A stretch of 64,000 nucleotides of DNA from Anaerotignum sp. (GCF_030625865.1 NZ_DAOUQB010000008.1:1-64000); one strand, 5' to 3'. Shown: positions 44,854-53,386, counted from the stretch's first letter. Numbers and translations: made by a program. Notes: generated by a model from the letters alone, not told the origin.

Positions 44854-45447
44854 ATGGAAGAAAAAAGTTTAAAGGTAAAAGATTTGGTAAACATAGGTGT
44901 GTTTTCAGCTATCTACATGATCCTTTCATTCATCTTCATGGTACCATCCATGGCCTCACCGATTATTTGGCTCTTATGGCCTGCAATATGCGGTGTGGTA
45001 TGCGGATCAATTTATATGTTACTGGTGGCGAAGGTACCCAAAAAGGGAACCGCTCTTTTGGTTGCACTGATTAATGGTATTATCTATTTTGCCATTGGGG
45101 AATGCACATGGACGATTATTTTATCCTTTGCAATTGCCGGTATTGTCGCTGAAATTGCGCGCGGAGCATTAGGATATCAAACCACAAAGAGTGCTTTGGT
45201 ATCTTGCGGAATCCTTGCTTCCGGATTTATGGGTTCTCCGCTTCCTATGTGGCTGTTTCAAAATAGTTATGTTGATTCCATCATCAAAATGGGTATGGAT
45301 CCTACTTACGTCGCCAATATGCAAAAGATGATTTCAGTCGGTTCCCTGTTTGGATTTATTGCAGTTGCTTTTGTAGGTGGATTGATTGGAGGCTTTATTG
45401 GCAAAGTTCTCTTCAAAAAGCATTTCGAAAAGGCAGGCATTATTTAA
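44854..45447 (+). CDS. ECF transporter S component (MptE/Trep_Strep family)
   Basis: A 197-residue membrane protein with six hydrophobic segments and family features SLKVKDLVNIGVFSAIY at the start and GFIGKVLFKKHFEKAGI at the end. It belongs to the Trep_Strep (MptE-like) substrate-specific subunits of energy-coupling-factor importers. AAGGAG lies 8 nt before the ATG. Its stop overlaps the T-component start by one base. The substrate is not known; the DtxR/MntR remnant downstream hints at a metal or metal-chelate. Confidence 0.85.
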   Translation: MEEKSLKVKDLVNIGVFSAIYMILSFIFMVPSMASPIIWLLWPAICGVVCGSIYMLLVAKVPKKGTALLVALINGIIYFAIGECTWTIILSFAIAGIVAEIARGALGYQTTKSALVSCGILASGFMGSPLPMWLFQNSYVDSIIKMGMDPTYVANMQKMISVGSLFGFIAVAFVGGLIGGFIGKVLFKKHFEKAGII

Positions 45448-46136
45448 TGGGCGCAATTCCAAAAGGGGTTATCTCTTTAGACCCACGAACAAAAATGCTC
45501 TTGCTTATTGCTGTCAGCAGCTTTATTTTTACCAACACCAGTTATCTGGCAGAAGCTTCGATTTTGGTAGTACTGATGCTGATAGCGGTTGGGCTTGGCA
45601 TCCCAAAAACTGCGCTGAAAGGGATAATCATTTACATAACGTTAAGCGCCGTTAAGTATGGGTTGTTGCCAATTCTCCCAAATATGATTGCCGCCAATTT
45701 TAACATTGTAGCTGTTACATTCCGCAAGCTCCTTCCCTGCTTTTTAGCGGGGGAAATTTTGGTACAAACGACTTCCATTCGTTTGTTGATGTTTACGCTA
45801 CAAAAACTGCACATTCCCCAAACTTTAATTATCCCGCTGACAATTACCGTTCGTTATTTTCCGGCACTTTCTGAAGAGCGGCAGGCTATTTCCAATGCAA
45901 TGAAAATGAGAGATGTAAAAGGAATTGCAAAAAAACTGGAATACATATATGTGCCCCTCATGATCACTGCATCGAATACTGCCGATGAATTAAGTCAGGC
46001 AATCACAGCACGTGGAATTGATAACCCAGTTCCCAAAACCTGTGCCATAGATATTCGTCTGAGAAGCCTTGATATTTTTATGATAGTGGCTTCTATCAGT
46101 CTTCTTGGCTGGACAATTACAAAAATGTTCCTATAA
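45447..46136 (+). CDS. ECF transporter T component (EcfT/CbiQ-like)
   Basis: A 229-residue energy-coupling transmembrane protein with the N-terminal SLDPRTKMLLLIAVS typical of CbiQ/EcfT, several membrane helices, and the coupling-helix region (ISNAMKMRDV, then DELSQAITARGI). Its Ala-Arg-Gly motifs contact the ATPase. It lies between the S component and the fused ATPase in one operon. Confidence 0.9.
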   Translation: MGAIPKGVISLDPRTKMLLLIAVSSFIFTNTSYLAEASILVVLMLIAVGLGIPKTALKGIIIYITLSAVKYGLLPILPNMIAANFNIVAVTFRKLLPCFLAGEILVQTTSIRLLMFTLQKLHIPQTLIIPLTITVRYFPALSEERQAISNAMKMRDVKGIAKKLEYIYVPLMITASNTADELSQAITARGIDNPVPKTCAIDIRLRSLDIFMIVASISLLGWTITKMFL

Positions 46137-46142
46137 GGGGGG

Positions 46143-47555
46143 ATGACAATGATTCAAATAGATGATGTATCATTTGCATATAAACAACAAAAAAAAGAAC
46201 AGCTTTCTCATATTACCCTTGCCATACAGCCCGGAGAATTTATCTTGCTCTGCGGAAAGAGCGGATGCGGAAAAACAACGATGACAAAGCTGATCAACGG
46301 ATTAATTCCTCATTTCGCAGAAGGTAAGTACAACGGCAAGGTGCTTCTTTCTCAGCAGGATACTCGTAATTTGAAAACCTATCAGATTGCAGAACGCGTA
46401 GGTTCCATCTTTCAAAATCCCAAAACACAGTTTTTTAATCTGGATACGGACAGTGAACTGGCTTTTGGTTTAGAGAATATGGGGACTGATCCGGTCAAAA
46501 TCAGAACAAGAGTTAGCAAAGTGGTACAGGAGCTTGAAATTGAAGGGTTACTAAACAGAGGAGTGTTCGAGCTTTCCGGCGGAGAAAAACAATCTTTGGC
46601 AGTTGCTTCGGTTTATGCAGCCGATCCGCAGATTTATGTTTTCGATGAACCCTCTGCAAATATTGATGAACAGGGAATTGAGCGTATTCGTCAGATCCTT
46701 TTCAAGCTGAAGAAACGGGGAAAGACCATTCTCATAGCAGAGCACAGATTATACTATCTAATGGATCTGCTGGATCAAGCCGTATATTTGAAGGACGGTA
46801 ATATTGAGTTTGTTTATTCAAATAAGGAATTTAAAAATATCTCAGATACCCAAAGGCGTGAATTGGGACTCAGAACATTTTATCCCATTGATATGGCTGT
46901 TTGGCAAAACAAGAAGCCAAAGCCCTCAGAGGCTCTTCTTACGATTGCAAACCTTACCTGTTGTTATAGAAACGAACCGGTTGTACACCGGGCAACATTT
47001 TCTGCAGCTAAGGGAGATGTTATTGCTGTTACCGGGACAAATGGAACCGGAAAATCCACCTTTATGCGCTGTTTATGCGGACTAATAAAAGAATCGGGCG
47101 GAACCGTTACTTATCAAAATAAGACTTATAACCATAAGCAACGCCGCAGTCTATGCTATATGATTATGCAGGATGTGGTACATCAGCTTTTTGCAGAAAG
47201 TGTAAAGCAGGAATTTCAGCTTCTCAATCATACCGTACCTGATGATAAAATAACAGAAATATTGACGGAGCTTGACTTAAAACCGTTGATGGACAAGCAT
47301 CCCATGACCCTTTCGGGAGGTCAGATGCAAAGATTAGCAATAGCAGTTGCCTTCCTATCGGATCGGGACATTATTGTGTTTGATGAACCAACCAGCGGAT
47401 TGGATTATACGAATATGCTGGTGGTAAGCCGAATGGTGAAAAAGCTGGCTGAAAACAAAATTGTTTTTATCATAACACATGATAAAGAATTGGTTCAGGA
47501 ATCGTGCTCAAGAATCCTCCGACTTGCAGATGGAGAAATAACCGAGGTCAATTAA
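46143..47555 (+). CDS. Fused ECF ATPase with two ABC domains (EcfA-EcfA')
   Basis: A 470-residue protein with two complete ABC domains in one chain. Domain 1 has Walker A GKSGCGKTTMTKL (about residue 36), LSGGEKQSLAVAS and IYVFDEPSANID. Domain 2 starts near 265 with GTNGTGKSTFMRCL, LSGGQMQRLAIAVAF and IIVFDEPTSGLD. It supplies both nucleotide sites of the importer. GGGGGG lies 6 nt before the ATG. Confidence 0.92.
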   Translation: MTMIQIDDVSFAYKQQKKEQLSHITLAIQPGEFILLCGKSGCGKTTMTKLINGLIPHFAEGKYNGKVLLSQQDTRNLKTYQIAERVGSIFQNPKTQFFNLDTDSELAFGLENMGTDPVKIRTRVSKVVQELEIEGLLNRGVFELSGGEKQSLAVASVYAADPQIYVFDEPSANIDEQGIERIRQILFKLKKRGKTILIAEHRLYYLMDLLDQAVYLKDGNIEFVYSNKEFKNISDTQRRELGLRTFYPIDMAVWQNKKPKPSEALLTIANLTCCYRNEPVVHRATFSAAKGDVIAVTGTNGTGKSTFMRCLCGLIKESGGTVTYQNKTYNHKQRRSLCYMIMQDVVHQLFAESVKQEFQLLNHTVPDDKITEILTELDLKPLMDKHPMTLSGGQMQRLAIAVAFLSDRDIIVFDEPTSGLDYTNMLVVSRMVKKLAENKIVFIITHDKELVQESCSRILRLADGEITEVN

Positions 47556-47579
47556 AAACAGTCTTCGCATTTAAAAAAG

Positions 47580-47606
47580 CGGCTAACAAGATTAGTCGTT
47601 TTTTTT
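47580..47606 (+). terminator. Terminator of the ECF operon
   Basis: CGGCTAA and TTAGTCG (one G-T pair) form a 7-bp stem followed by eight Ts, 24 bp after the ATPase stop. Confidence 0.7.
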
Positions 47607-47619
47607 CGGAGATGTTGTC

Positions 47620-47972
47620 GTGAAACAGAAAGAAAACCCCCGGTGGAAAGTGCTTTTCAGCTTTGCATCTGAATGTACAGGAAAACTGAGTGTATCTGTA
47701 TTTTGTGCAGTTCTCAGTGCAACAGGATGCCTTGCACCCTACTTGGGAGTTTATCAAATTATAAAACGGTTCATTGAAAAAAATGTCGATTGGCACGCTG
47801 TACTTATATAAAATGGTTTTTGTATTACCAAATATCTGATAAGAATCGTAAGCTATAGAATCGCAACATCACTTTCTCATACAGCTGCCTGCACTATTTT
47901 AGAAAGTATCCGCAAAACACTGCGATTGTCGGCCCATCTGGTAGCAGGAAAAGTAAATTTGCAGCTTACTGA
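47620..47972 (+). pseudogene. Decayed ABC exporter (fused permease-ATPase)
   Basis: A GTG start after GGAG begins a frame of 63 codons resembling the first membrane helices of an ABC exporter (VLFSFASECTGKLSVSVF), which then stops. Further on, in other frames, one reads SYRIATSLSHTAACTILESI from the permease core and then AIVGPSGSRKSKF, a Walker A with Gly-to-Arg and Thr-to-Lys changes. Several hundred codons between and after are missing. It was probably part of the same transport cassette as the ECF importer. Confidence 0.65.
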
Positions 47973-48125
47973 CCAAATTTTACCACCTCCAAAATGGAGT
48001 TTACGAGAGGTTTGCATCCATTCAACAGGCCTCTAAAGGTTGGAAATTCACATAATTCATTTTACGAAGGTGAAAGTTGCTGCTGCATAAATCTTGTGGA
48101 TTAGACAGGTTATTCAAACGCCAGG

Positions 48126-48374
48126 ATTAGACACGCTGTTTCTACACTTGGAAGGTGGGGTTTTCTGAAAAAGGATCAAAATGAATATCTTTGATTGACT
48201 CCTATGGGAAAAGAAGTCGCAAAGGGAATATATGAGAAACACTGCGTTTTATCAGAACTCCTTATACAAATCAGTGTCAGTCAAGAAAGCGCTCAGAAGG
48301 GTCTTACCGAATTGAGCACGTTATTAGTAATAAATCATATCAAATCAAAGGAATGGAGCAAAATAAAACTATAG
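48126..48374 (+). pseudogene. Decayed DtxR/MntR-type metal-dependent repressor
   Basis: One frame reads IRHAVSTLGRWGFLKKDQNEYL, a stop at 48192, then LTPMGKEVAKGIYEKHCVLSELLI. Near 48290 the sequence switches frame to give YRIEHVIS. This order (winged-helix end, LTxxGxxxAxxIYxRH helix, CRIEHVIS) is that of DtxR/MntR regulators. An in-frame stop and a frameshift show it is dead. It suggests that the transporter cassette once included a metal-responsive regulator. Confidence 0.65.
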
Positions 48375-48670
48375 TTCCTGAATACCCGCCAAATAAAAAA
48401 AAGCACTTTGGTGGGTCATTCTTTATGCCTGAATATCTATATCATCCCTCAAAGCCCGTAAAGTTTATAGAGATTTTTTTCCATGAGTGAAATGGTACAT
48501 TTTCTTGCATTTGTTACCCAAGGTCATTTAAGGGGGGCGTGTTTTCTCTGGTACACGAACTGTCCCACTCTTGTTGTATAGCTGAGTTTTAGAGGCAAAG
48601 CAAAAAAGTCTGCGAACACATATGTTTACAGGCTTCTTACTTTACTCCATTAGATTAAATAAACGTGAAA
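48375..48670. other. Intergenic remnant DNA
   Basis: No gene can be supported here. The sequence has short AT-rich and moderately GC-rich stretches after the dead repressor gene, likely leftover mobile-element DNA. Confidence 0.4.
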
Positions 48671-48838
48671 CTAATTGTGACCACAGCCTCTTTTTTCACA
48701 AGTAACAGTTTCTGTTGTTTCCACCCAGTCTTCCGGATTATCGTCAATAATAGCCCCGCACCCAGTTTTGTGACTGGATTCCTTGATATGAACTTTGCCA
48801 TTATCCGGCCCATTTCCAATGTACTTAATGTTTGGCAT
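48671..48838 (-). CDS. Small cysteine-containing protein (55 aa)
   Basis: A 55-residue ORF starting at MPNIKYIGNG with an AAAGGAG site 6 nt upstream. It contains HIKESSHKTGCGAI, an acidic middle, and a C-terminal VTCEKRGCGHN. Three Cys and several His could bind a metal. I recognise no named family. The good ribosome-binding site and protein-like composition support it as real. It lies outside any clear operon, just left of the recombinase end. Confidence 0.55.
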   Translation of the reverse strand: MPNIKYIGNGPDNGKVHIKESSHKTGCGAIIDDNPEDWVETTETVTCEKRGCGHN

Positions 48839-48910
48839 AACGTTCTCCTTTCAACTTTTTTAAATCATAATTTTATAAAATACACTATGACAAGTATAGA
48901 ACAAAAACAA

Positions 48911-48944
48911 GAAAGATGTCGATATAAACATATCGACATCTTTC
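48911..48944 (-). terminator. 15-bp perfect hairpin beside the tRNA fragment
   Basis: GAAAGATGTCGATAT pairs with ATATCGACATCTTTC (15 of 15) around AAAC. Reading leftward it is followed by TTGTTTTTGTTC. It lies 15 bp downstream of the tRNA-like fragment on the same strand, as a native tRNA terminator would, and also ends the recombinase message. Confidence 0.7.
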
Positions 48945-48959
48945 GACAAAACATTTGAA

Positions 48960-48983
48960 GCTACTGGTCAGAATCGAACTGAC
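48960..48983 (-). other. tRNA 3'-end fragment (T-arm plus acceptor strand)
   Basis: On the minus strand GTCAG-TTCGATT-CTGAC is a perfect T-arm (5-bp stem, 7-nt TTC loop), directly followed by CAGTAGC, a plausible 3' acceptor strand of 7 nt. No matching 5' half (GCTACTG and the D-arm) occurs upstream, where the recombinase stop codon lies only 30 nt away. It looks like the tRNA end left at the border of an integrated element. Confidence 0.45.
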
Positions 48984-49013
48984 AACCCATGGTTGTTTTT
49001 AAGGGCGACTATT

Positions 49014-50693
49014 TCACGCTGTTCTTTTACCTTCAGCATCGTTCGATTTTTCTAACTTAACTGCCTGTTTCATTTCTCCAAGTGAGATGTATCCGACAAA
49101 CTTATAGTAAATATCCACCCTCTGGCATTTGCTACCATCTGAGTTTTCAGTTTTCTCATGCACTACAATACGGTCGATTAATTCGTTGAGTATCTTCGTA
49201 TTAAGTTCTTTTACATCTGTATAACTTTCTATTAGTTTAACAAAGTTTTCAGCATTTGTAAATATTTCGTCGGCTTTTTCAATCTCAGAGAGGAGCAATT
49301 TACTTTGCTCTTGTAATCGTTCCTGTTCATTTTCATAATCTTTTGACATGGTTGCATACCGCTCATCGCTGATTTTATCCAATGCGTTATCCTCATAGAG
49401 CTTATTTAAAATCTTATCCAATTCACTTAATCGCTTCTCTATGGAAGTAAGTTCACGTCTATACTTGGCAACTTCTTTCTTTTGCTTTTCAGTTTTAAGG
49501 GCAATTAGACCCTCCATATATTTTTGTGAAGCTTTCTTTGCAATTTGAGCATTACGTTGAATATCCTCAAGTACAAGCTGATTCAACGTTTTCCAACCGA
49601 TAGCATGGGATGTACAACGCTGTTTACCGTAGTTTTTATAAACCCAGCAGGAAAAACCAGTGTATTTGCCCTTGTGCCTGTCGTAGGAAACATTCAGAGA
49701 AGAACCACAATCTGAGCATTTTACTAGCCCGGCAAAATATTGAATTTCTTCTTTAGCAACTGTTTCCCGGCGTCTAGACTGCATTAACTTTTGCACAGTA
49801 TCCCATGTTTGCTGGGTGATGAGTGGCTCGTGCATATTCTCCACCAGAATCCAGTCTTCCTCTCCTGTTTTAACTCGTGTTTTATCATAGAATCCTTTAA
49901 TTTTAGTTCTGCCAAACACGATATGTCCTAAATATACGGGGTTTGAGATAATGGAACGGATGGAGGTTGCATGCCAATCAAAGGGCTGTCTCCAGTAATC
50001 ACTCTTATAAAAATCGGGATTGTTTCGGTTGAAGTATGCCTGAGGATTTAAGATATTACGTTCTCGGAGAATCTTCGTGATACGAACATAGCCGATACCT
50101 TCGCTGAACATTTTAAAGATTTCTCTTACCACTTCAGCCGCTTCAGTATCTACAATTAAATGGTGACGATCGCTAGGATCTTTTAAGTAACCAAAAGGTG
50201 CATGACTACCAAGGTATTTACCATCCATTGCTCTGGTGCGATGACCTACCTTAGTTTTGCGTGAACAGTCACGAACATACATAGAATTTATAACATTAGT
50301 AATTGGCATTAAAATATTATCCACACCATTTAGGGTGTCAATATTTTCTCCCAGTGCCATAAATCGTACGCTCTTTTCCTCAAAGTAATGTTCGATGTAC
50401 AGACCCATTTGAGCGTATTCTCTACCAAATCGGGAGAGGTCTTTAACTATTACCATGTTGACCTTTCCATCGTCAATTGCCTTTATCATTCGCTTAAATG
50501 CAGGCCGCTCAAAATTAGTTCCGCTGAAGCCATCGTCACAGAAGCAGTCAAAAATTTCATATCCGTTTGCCTTTGCATAACTTGTAAGCAATGTTTTTTG
50601 TGTTTGTATACTGCCACTTTCGCCAACTTGCCCATCATCTTGACTGAGCCTGCAATAAAGTGCAGCCATATATTTATCTTGCTTCGCTAGCAT
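49014..50693 (-). CDS. Large serine recombinase (TnpX-like)
   Basis: A 559-residue large serine recombinase. The resolvase domain has catalytic Ser in ALYCRLSQDDG and the SRFGREYAQMG helix. A recombinase domain (GYVRITKILRERNILNP, DWHATSIRSIISNPVYLG) and a zinc ribbon (KCSDCGSSLN, then GFSCWVYKNYGKQRC) follow, with a Glu/Lys-rich coiled coil near 405-470. It catalyses excision and insertion of Clostridia-type transposons such as Tn4451 relatives. It lies at the edge of its element, next to the tRNA fragment. Confidence 0.93.
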   Translation of the reverse strand: MLAKQDKYMAALYCRLSQDDGQVGESGSIQTQKTLLTSYAKANGYEIFDCFCDDGFSGTNFERPAFKRMIKAIDDGKVNMVIVKDLSRFGREYAQMGLYIEHYFEEKSVRFMALGENIDTLNGVDNILMPITNVINSMYVRDCSRKTKVGHRTRAMDGKYLGSHAPFGYLKDPSDRHHLIVDTEAAEVVREIFKMFSEGIGYVRITKILRERNILNPQAYFNRNNPDFYKSDYWRQPFDWHATSIRSIISNPVYLGHIVFGRTKIKGFYDKTRVKTGEEDWILVENMHEPLITQQTWDTVQKLMQSRRRETVAKEEIQYFAGLVKCSDCGSSLNVSYDRHKGKYTGFSCWVYKNYGKQRCTSHAIGWKTLNQLVLEDIQRNAQIAKKASQKYMEGLIALKTEKQKKEVAKYRRELTSIEKRLSELDKILNKLYEDNALDKISDERYATMSKDYENEQERLQEQSKLLLSEIEKADEIFTNAENFVKLIESYTDVKELNTKILNELIDRIVVHEKTENSDGSKCQRVDIYYKFVGYISLGEMKQAVKLEKSNDAEGKRTA

Positions 50694-50720
50694 AGTTTAC
50701 CCCTTTCTCATGGCAGATTT

Positions 50721-50741
50721 GTTTACATATTAAATGTAAAC
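50721..50741. promoter_or_regulatory. Operator-like dyad upstream of the large recombinase
   Basis: GTTTACAT and ATGTAAAC are perfect 8-bp arms with a 5-nt spacer, 28 bp before the recombinase start. It could bind one of the ribbon-helix-helix proteins encoded next to it, or the recombinase itself. Confidence 0.45.
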
Positions 50742-50792
50742 CTACCTTATAATAACGAAGCGGTTTATGACAGTAATAATATATCCTAATTG

Positions 50793-50990
50793 CTATGCAA
50801 TAGCTATAGCATTATCTACTGAAAAACCGTTCGTAATTTCGTCCGTGTCTGCTGTTTCAAAGGAGTTTTCTATCAGCTTACCAATATGATCAAACACTAA
50901 ATCCTCACCCTCAAAAAAACTAAAGGTAACATAATTAACTCCTCTAATCTCGGTAGCATTCACACGCATTGAATCTTTATTTAAAATCAT
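50793..50990 (-). CDS. Small hypothetical protein of the mobile element (65 aa)
   Basis: A 65-residue protein that starts inside the last codons of the preceding RHH gene (GAGGAGG then ATG at 50990, MILNKDSMRV). It ends ITNGFSVDNAIAIA. It is slightly acidic with no membrane helix. I do not recognise the family. The overlap indicates coupled translation with the RHH gene. Confidence 0.55.
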   Translation of the reverse strand: MILNKDSMRVNATEIRGVNYVTFSFFEGEDLVFDHIGKLIENSFETADTDEITNGFSVDNAIAIA

Positions 50991-51441
50991 ACTCATCCTC
51001 CTCCAGCTCAATCTTCCCACTGAAATTCTCAAAAAAATCATCATTTAACGGATAGCCGTTCTGATATTTAACAGCATTTTCGAAACTGCACCGCCTTTTT
51101 GTTGCATAAATTGCCTTTACACAATCAGTGCGAAGTCTTTTTAACTGCTCCGGAGTTACATCAATAGCAGAGGCAAGAACATTCATAAGCATGGATAGTT
51201 CCACCGAAAGTCTAAAAATATTGGGCATCGTTTGTTTCTCAATATCATTTATTCCTTGTCTTACGCCCGCCGCTACAGATTTATTTAGATACTCCTTGCT
51301 GTTGCCTGTTTCAAGATATCCTATGTAAAACTGTAACGCTTTTTCAATAAACTCACTGCGACTTTTGCATTTTTCTTTTCCTAAGTGATAGTCCATATCT
51401 TCAAGCAGTTCGCTGTTTATATTAATATTTAGTCTAGCCAT
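50977..51441 (-). CDS. Ribbon-helix-helix protein, second of two paralogues
   Basis: A 154-residue protein with an N-terminal ribbon-helix-helix DNA-binding fold (ARLNININSELLEDMDYH, then KSRSEFIEKALQFYIGYL) and a helical C-terminal part with IFRLSVELSMLMNVLASAI. The last motif is shared with the gene 34 bp upstream (YAVELSMIMHILAAQI), so the pair are diverged tandem copies. A role as regulator or plasmid-type maintenance protein of the element is likely. Confidence 0.72.
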   Translation of the reverse strand: MARLNININSELLEDMDYHLGKEKCKSRSEFIEKALQFYIGYLETGNSKEYLNKSVAAGVRQGINDIEKQTMPNIFRLSVELSMLMNVLASAIDVTPEQLKRLRTDCVKAIYATKRRCSFENAVKYQNGYPLNDDFFENFSGKIELEEDEYDFK

Positions 51442-51475
51442 TAGCCATCAACCCTTTCTTTATAGTAGGGATTAT

Positions 51476-51877
51476 CTATTCCATTTTGTGATCCGCAATT
51501 GCTTCAAGGCAGAGTTTACCACGCAAGCCTTTAACCTCGCGCATGGCTCTTCCTCTTAAAATTTTTATTGTTTCATCATCTAATTCGATTTGTGCCGCTA
51601 AGATGTGCATAATCATTGAGAGTTCCACCGCATAGCGATAGAGACCTTTCGAAACTCTTTTGGATAGAGTATCTGTTTGCTTTTGAATTGCATCCGCCAG
51701 CTTTTCAGCAAAAATATCGCTTTCGTTTTCCAAAGTTTTAGTTGCAATGTGATCTTTAAGTGCCTCAATTATAAACTCGTTTTTAGATTTATAGCCGTAG
51801 GTTTCACTGAATTTTTCAAGCTGTTCCTGTAAGTCTTTGTCCATATAAATGGTTGTTTTTACTTTTTCGCTTTTCAT
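51476..51877 (-). CDS. Ribbon-helix-helix protein, first of two paralogues
   Basis: A 133-residue protein: N-terminal ribbon and helices (KVKTTIYMDKDLQEQLEKF, SKNEFIIEALKDHI), a coiled middle, and the shared YRYAVELSMIMHILAAQIEL segment. GGGAG precedes the ATG. Together with its neighbour it probably forms a DNA-binding hetero- or homodimer set regulating the mobile element. Confidence 0.72.
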   Translation of the reverse strand: MKSEKVKTTIYMDKDLQEQLEKFSETYGYKSKNEFIIEALKDHIATKTLENESDIFAEKLADAIQKQTDTLSKRVSKGLYRYAVELSMIMHILAAQIELDDETIKILRGRAMREVKGLRGKLCLEAIADHKME

Positions 51878-52270
51878 CTGCTACATCTCCCTTTTCTTCT
51901 TGACACCACTACCTGTGCTTGTGGAAACGCTGTGTACTGGGGTTTATCGAGGTTTTATCATCACATTCAAACTCGATTATGACACCAAAGTCGGAAATAC
52001 GGCGGGGTTTAATATCATCCCGTTACCTCCCACAAATCCCCTAACGGTGGGACTTTGCGGTGGGCATTGCCCTCCGCTGTGACTGCGGCGACACCGCCGC
52101 TTTATCCTGCAACTTTATCGAGTGGTGGGTTCACCTACCGTTTTGAGAACATCTTGAGCACAGTCCTAAGATGGGAATCTTTTAGATAATGCTATGAAAC
52201 ATCCCCTCATCTAAAACATTGGCACACCTTGTCAAATTTGCTCTCAAACTATAGCTTTGGCAGTATTACT
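51878..52270. other. Non-coding region with GC-rich hairpins (candidate oriT/origin)
   Basis: Unlike the A+T-rich surroundings, 52020-52110 is GC-rich. It holds two adjacent hairpins: GCGGTGGGC with GCCCTCCGC (52057-52077, one mismatch) and GCGGCG with CGCCGC (52085-52100). A TCCC/GGGA pairing sits just upstream. It lies between RHH genes and a RepA-like ATPase gene, where a transfer or replication origin would fit. No relaxase gene is visible, so this is tentative. Confidence 0.35.
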
Positions 52271-53386
52271 CTACCTCCTTGTTACAATGGCACACAGGGG
52301 CGAACAGGGGGCAACGTTGGCAGAATTGCTTCTCACTGACAGTGCTGACGGCAAAGACGGTAAATTTATGGGGAGGTTTTCAACCGTCATACCGTCATTT
52401 TCACTTTTACCGTCATAAGAAAGTGTAAATTCTCGCCTTTCAAAGGTTCTGTTTTCTGAATAACTGATGCCGTTTTCCAATAAATAGCTCATATGCTTAA
52501 TAATTTTCTTTTTTAGAATTGCTGGCGTAAATTCTGTTCCTTCATATTCTTTTAGCTTCTCTGCTAACTCTGTTGCTGTACCAGTAAAACCTTTAACCGA
52601 CTTCATAAATTCAGAGAGAAGAATAATCACCTCATCAACTTTTTTCTGCTCCACTTCAATGGGTTGACGCAGTTCCCAAAGAAAAGTATCTTTGTTAAAT
52701 TCTAAAAACAATTCTCGCTGTTCAATGTCACGGCCTGTACATATGAGTATCCCTCGGTTTTCAATTCTTTTTTCTTTCTGCAAGATGAAGTTAGTATCAG
52801 CTCCGCCAGCAATTCCACTTGTTCCGGAAATCATGTTCAGTGGATCGGTGTCACCAGTTTTTCTTAGGTGGTGAACTAAAACGATTGCAATTTTATATTT
52901 ATCAGCTATTTGTTTTAGAGCATTGATATCATCATAGTCGGCTGCGTATAGATTTACATTTGTAGAAATATTGCTTCGAACTTTTTGCAGAGTATCAATT
53001 ACGATTAAACCTGTTTCAGGATATTCTTTAATGAAGTTTTCAATCTGATTTTCTAAGCCGTTGCCGATGGTGTCGCTCATAATTGCAAAGTGCAAAGTGT
53101 GCGGTGCATCATCAGTAATTTCAAACAGTCTATTTTGGATTCGAGCAAAGCTGTCTTCAAGACAGAGATACAAAACCTCACTTTTCAGTGTTTCAAACTC
53201 CCAGATTTTTTCACCTTTCGCAACCTGTAAACAAATCCATAGAGATAACCAACTCTTACCGATTTTCGGTGAGCCCGCTAAAATATGCAGTCCTTGTGGA
53301 ATCAGCCCTTCTACAATAAATCTCAGTTGTTGGAGCGGAGTGGTCATTAAGGTTTCGGCATCTATGGTTTCCAATTTTTTTGACAT
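52271..53386 (-). CDS. RepA-like AAA/RecA-fold ATPase of the mobile element
   Basis: A 371-residue protein with a RecA/DnaB-type ATPase core: Walker A AGSPKIGKSWLSLWI (about residue 38), LCLEDSFARIQNRL, Walker B GLIVIDTLQKVRS and sensor VLVHHLRKTGD with GTSGIAGGAD. It resembles RepA-type hexameric helicases and related ATPases of plasmids and integrative elements, with a winged-helix-like C-terminus. AGGAGG precedes the ATG. It probably supports replication or maintenance of the element. Confidence 0.8.
   Translation of the reverse strand: MSKKLETIDAETLMTTPLQQLRFIVEGLIPQGLHILAGSPKIGKSWLSLWICLQVAKGEKIWEFETLKSEVLYLCLEDSFARIQNRLFEITDDAPHTLHFAIMSDTIGNGLENQIENFIKEYPETGLIVIDTLQKVRSNISTNVNLYAADYDDINALKQIADKYKIAIVLVHHLRKTGDTDPLNMISGTSGIAGGADTNFILQKEKRIENRGILICTGRDIEQRELFLEFNKDTFLWELRQPIEVEQKKVDEVIILLSEFMKSVKGFTGTATELAEKLKEYEGTEFTPAILKKKIIKHMSYLLENGISYSENRTFERREFTLSYDGKSENDGMTVENLPINLPSLPSALSVRSNSANVAPCSPLCAIVTRR

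Noticed and set aside
48665-48958. Plus-strand frame of 97 codons
   Set aside because: It is antisense to the 55-residue Cys-containing ORF, which has the better ribosome-binding site and composition.
51849-52082. Plus-strand frame across the GC-rich hairpins
   Set aside because: It starts antisense to an RHH gene, lacks a ribosome-binding site and encodes a low-complexity Pro/Thr/Cys tail.
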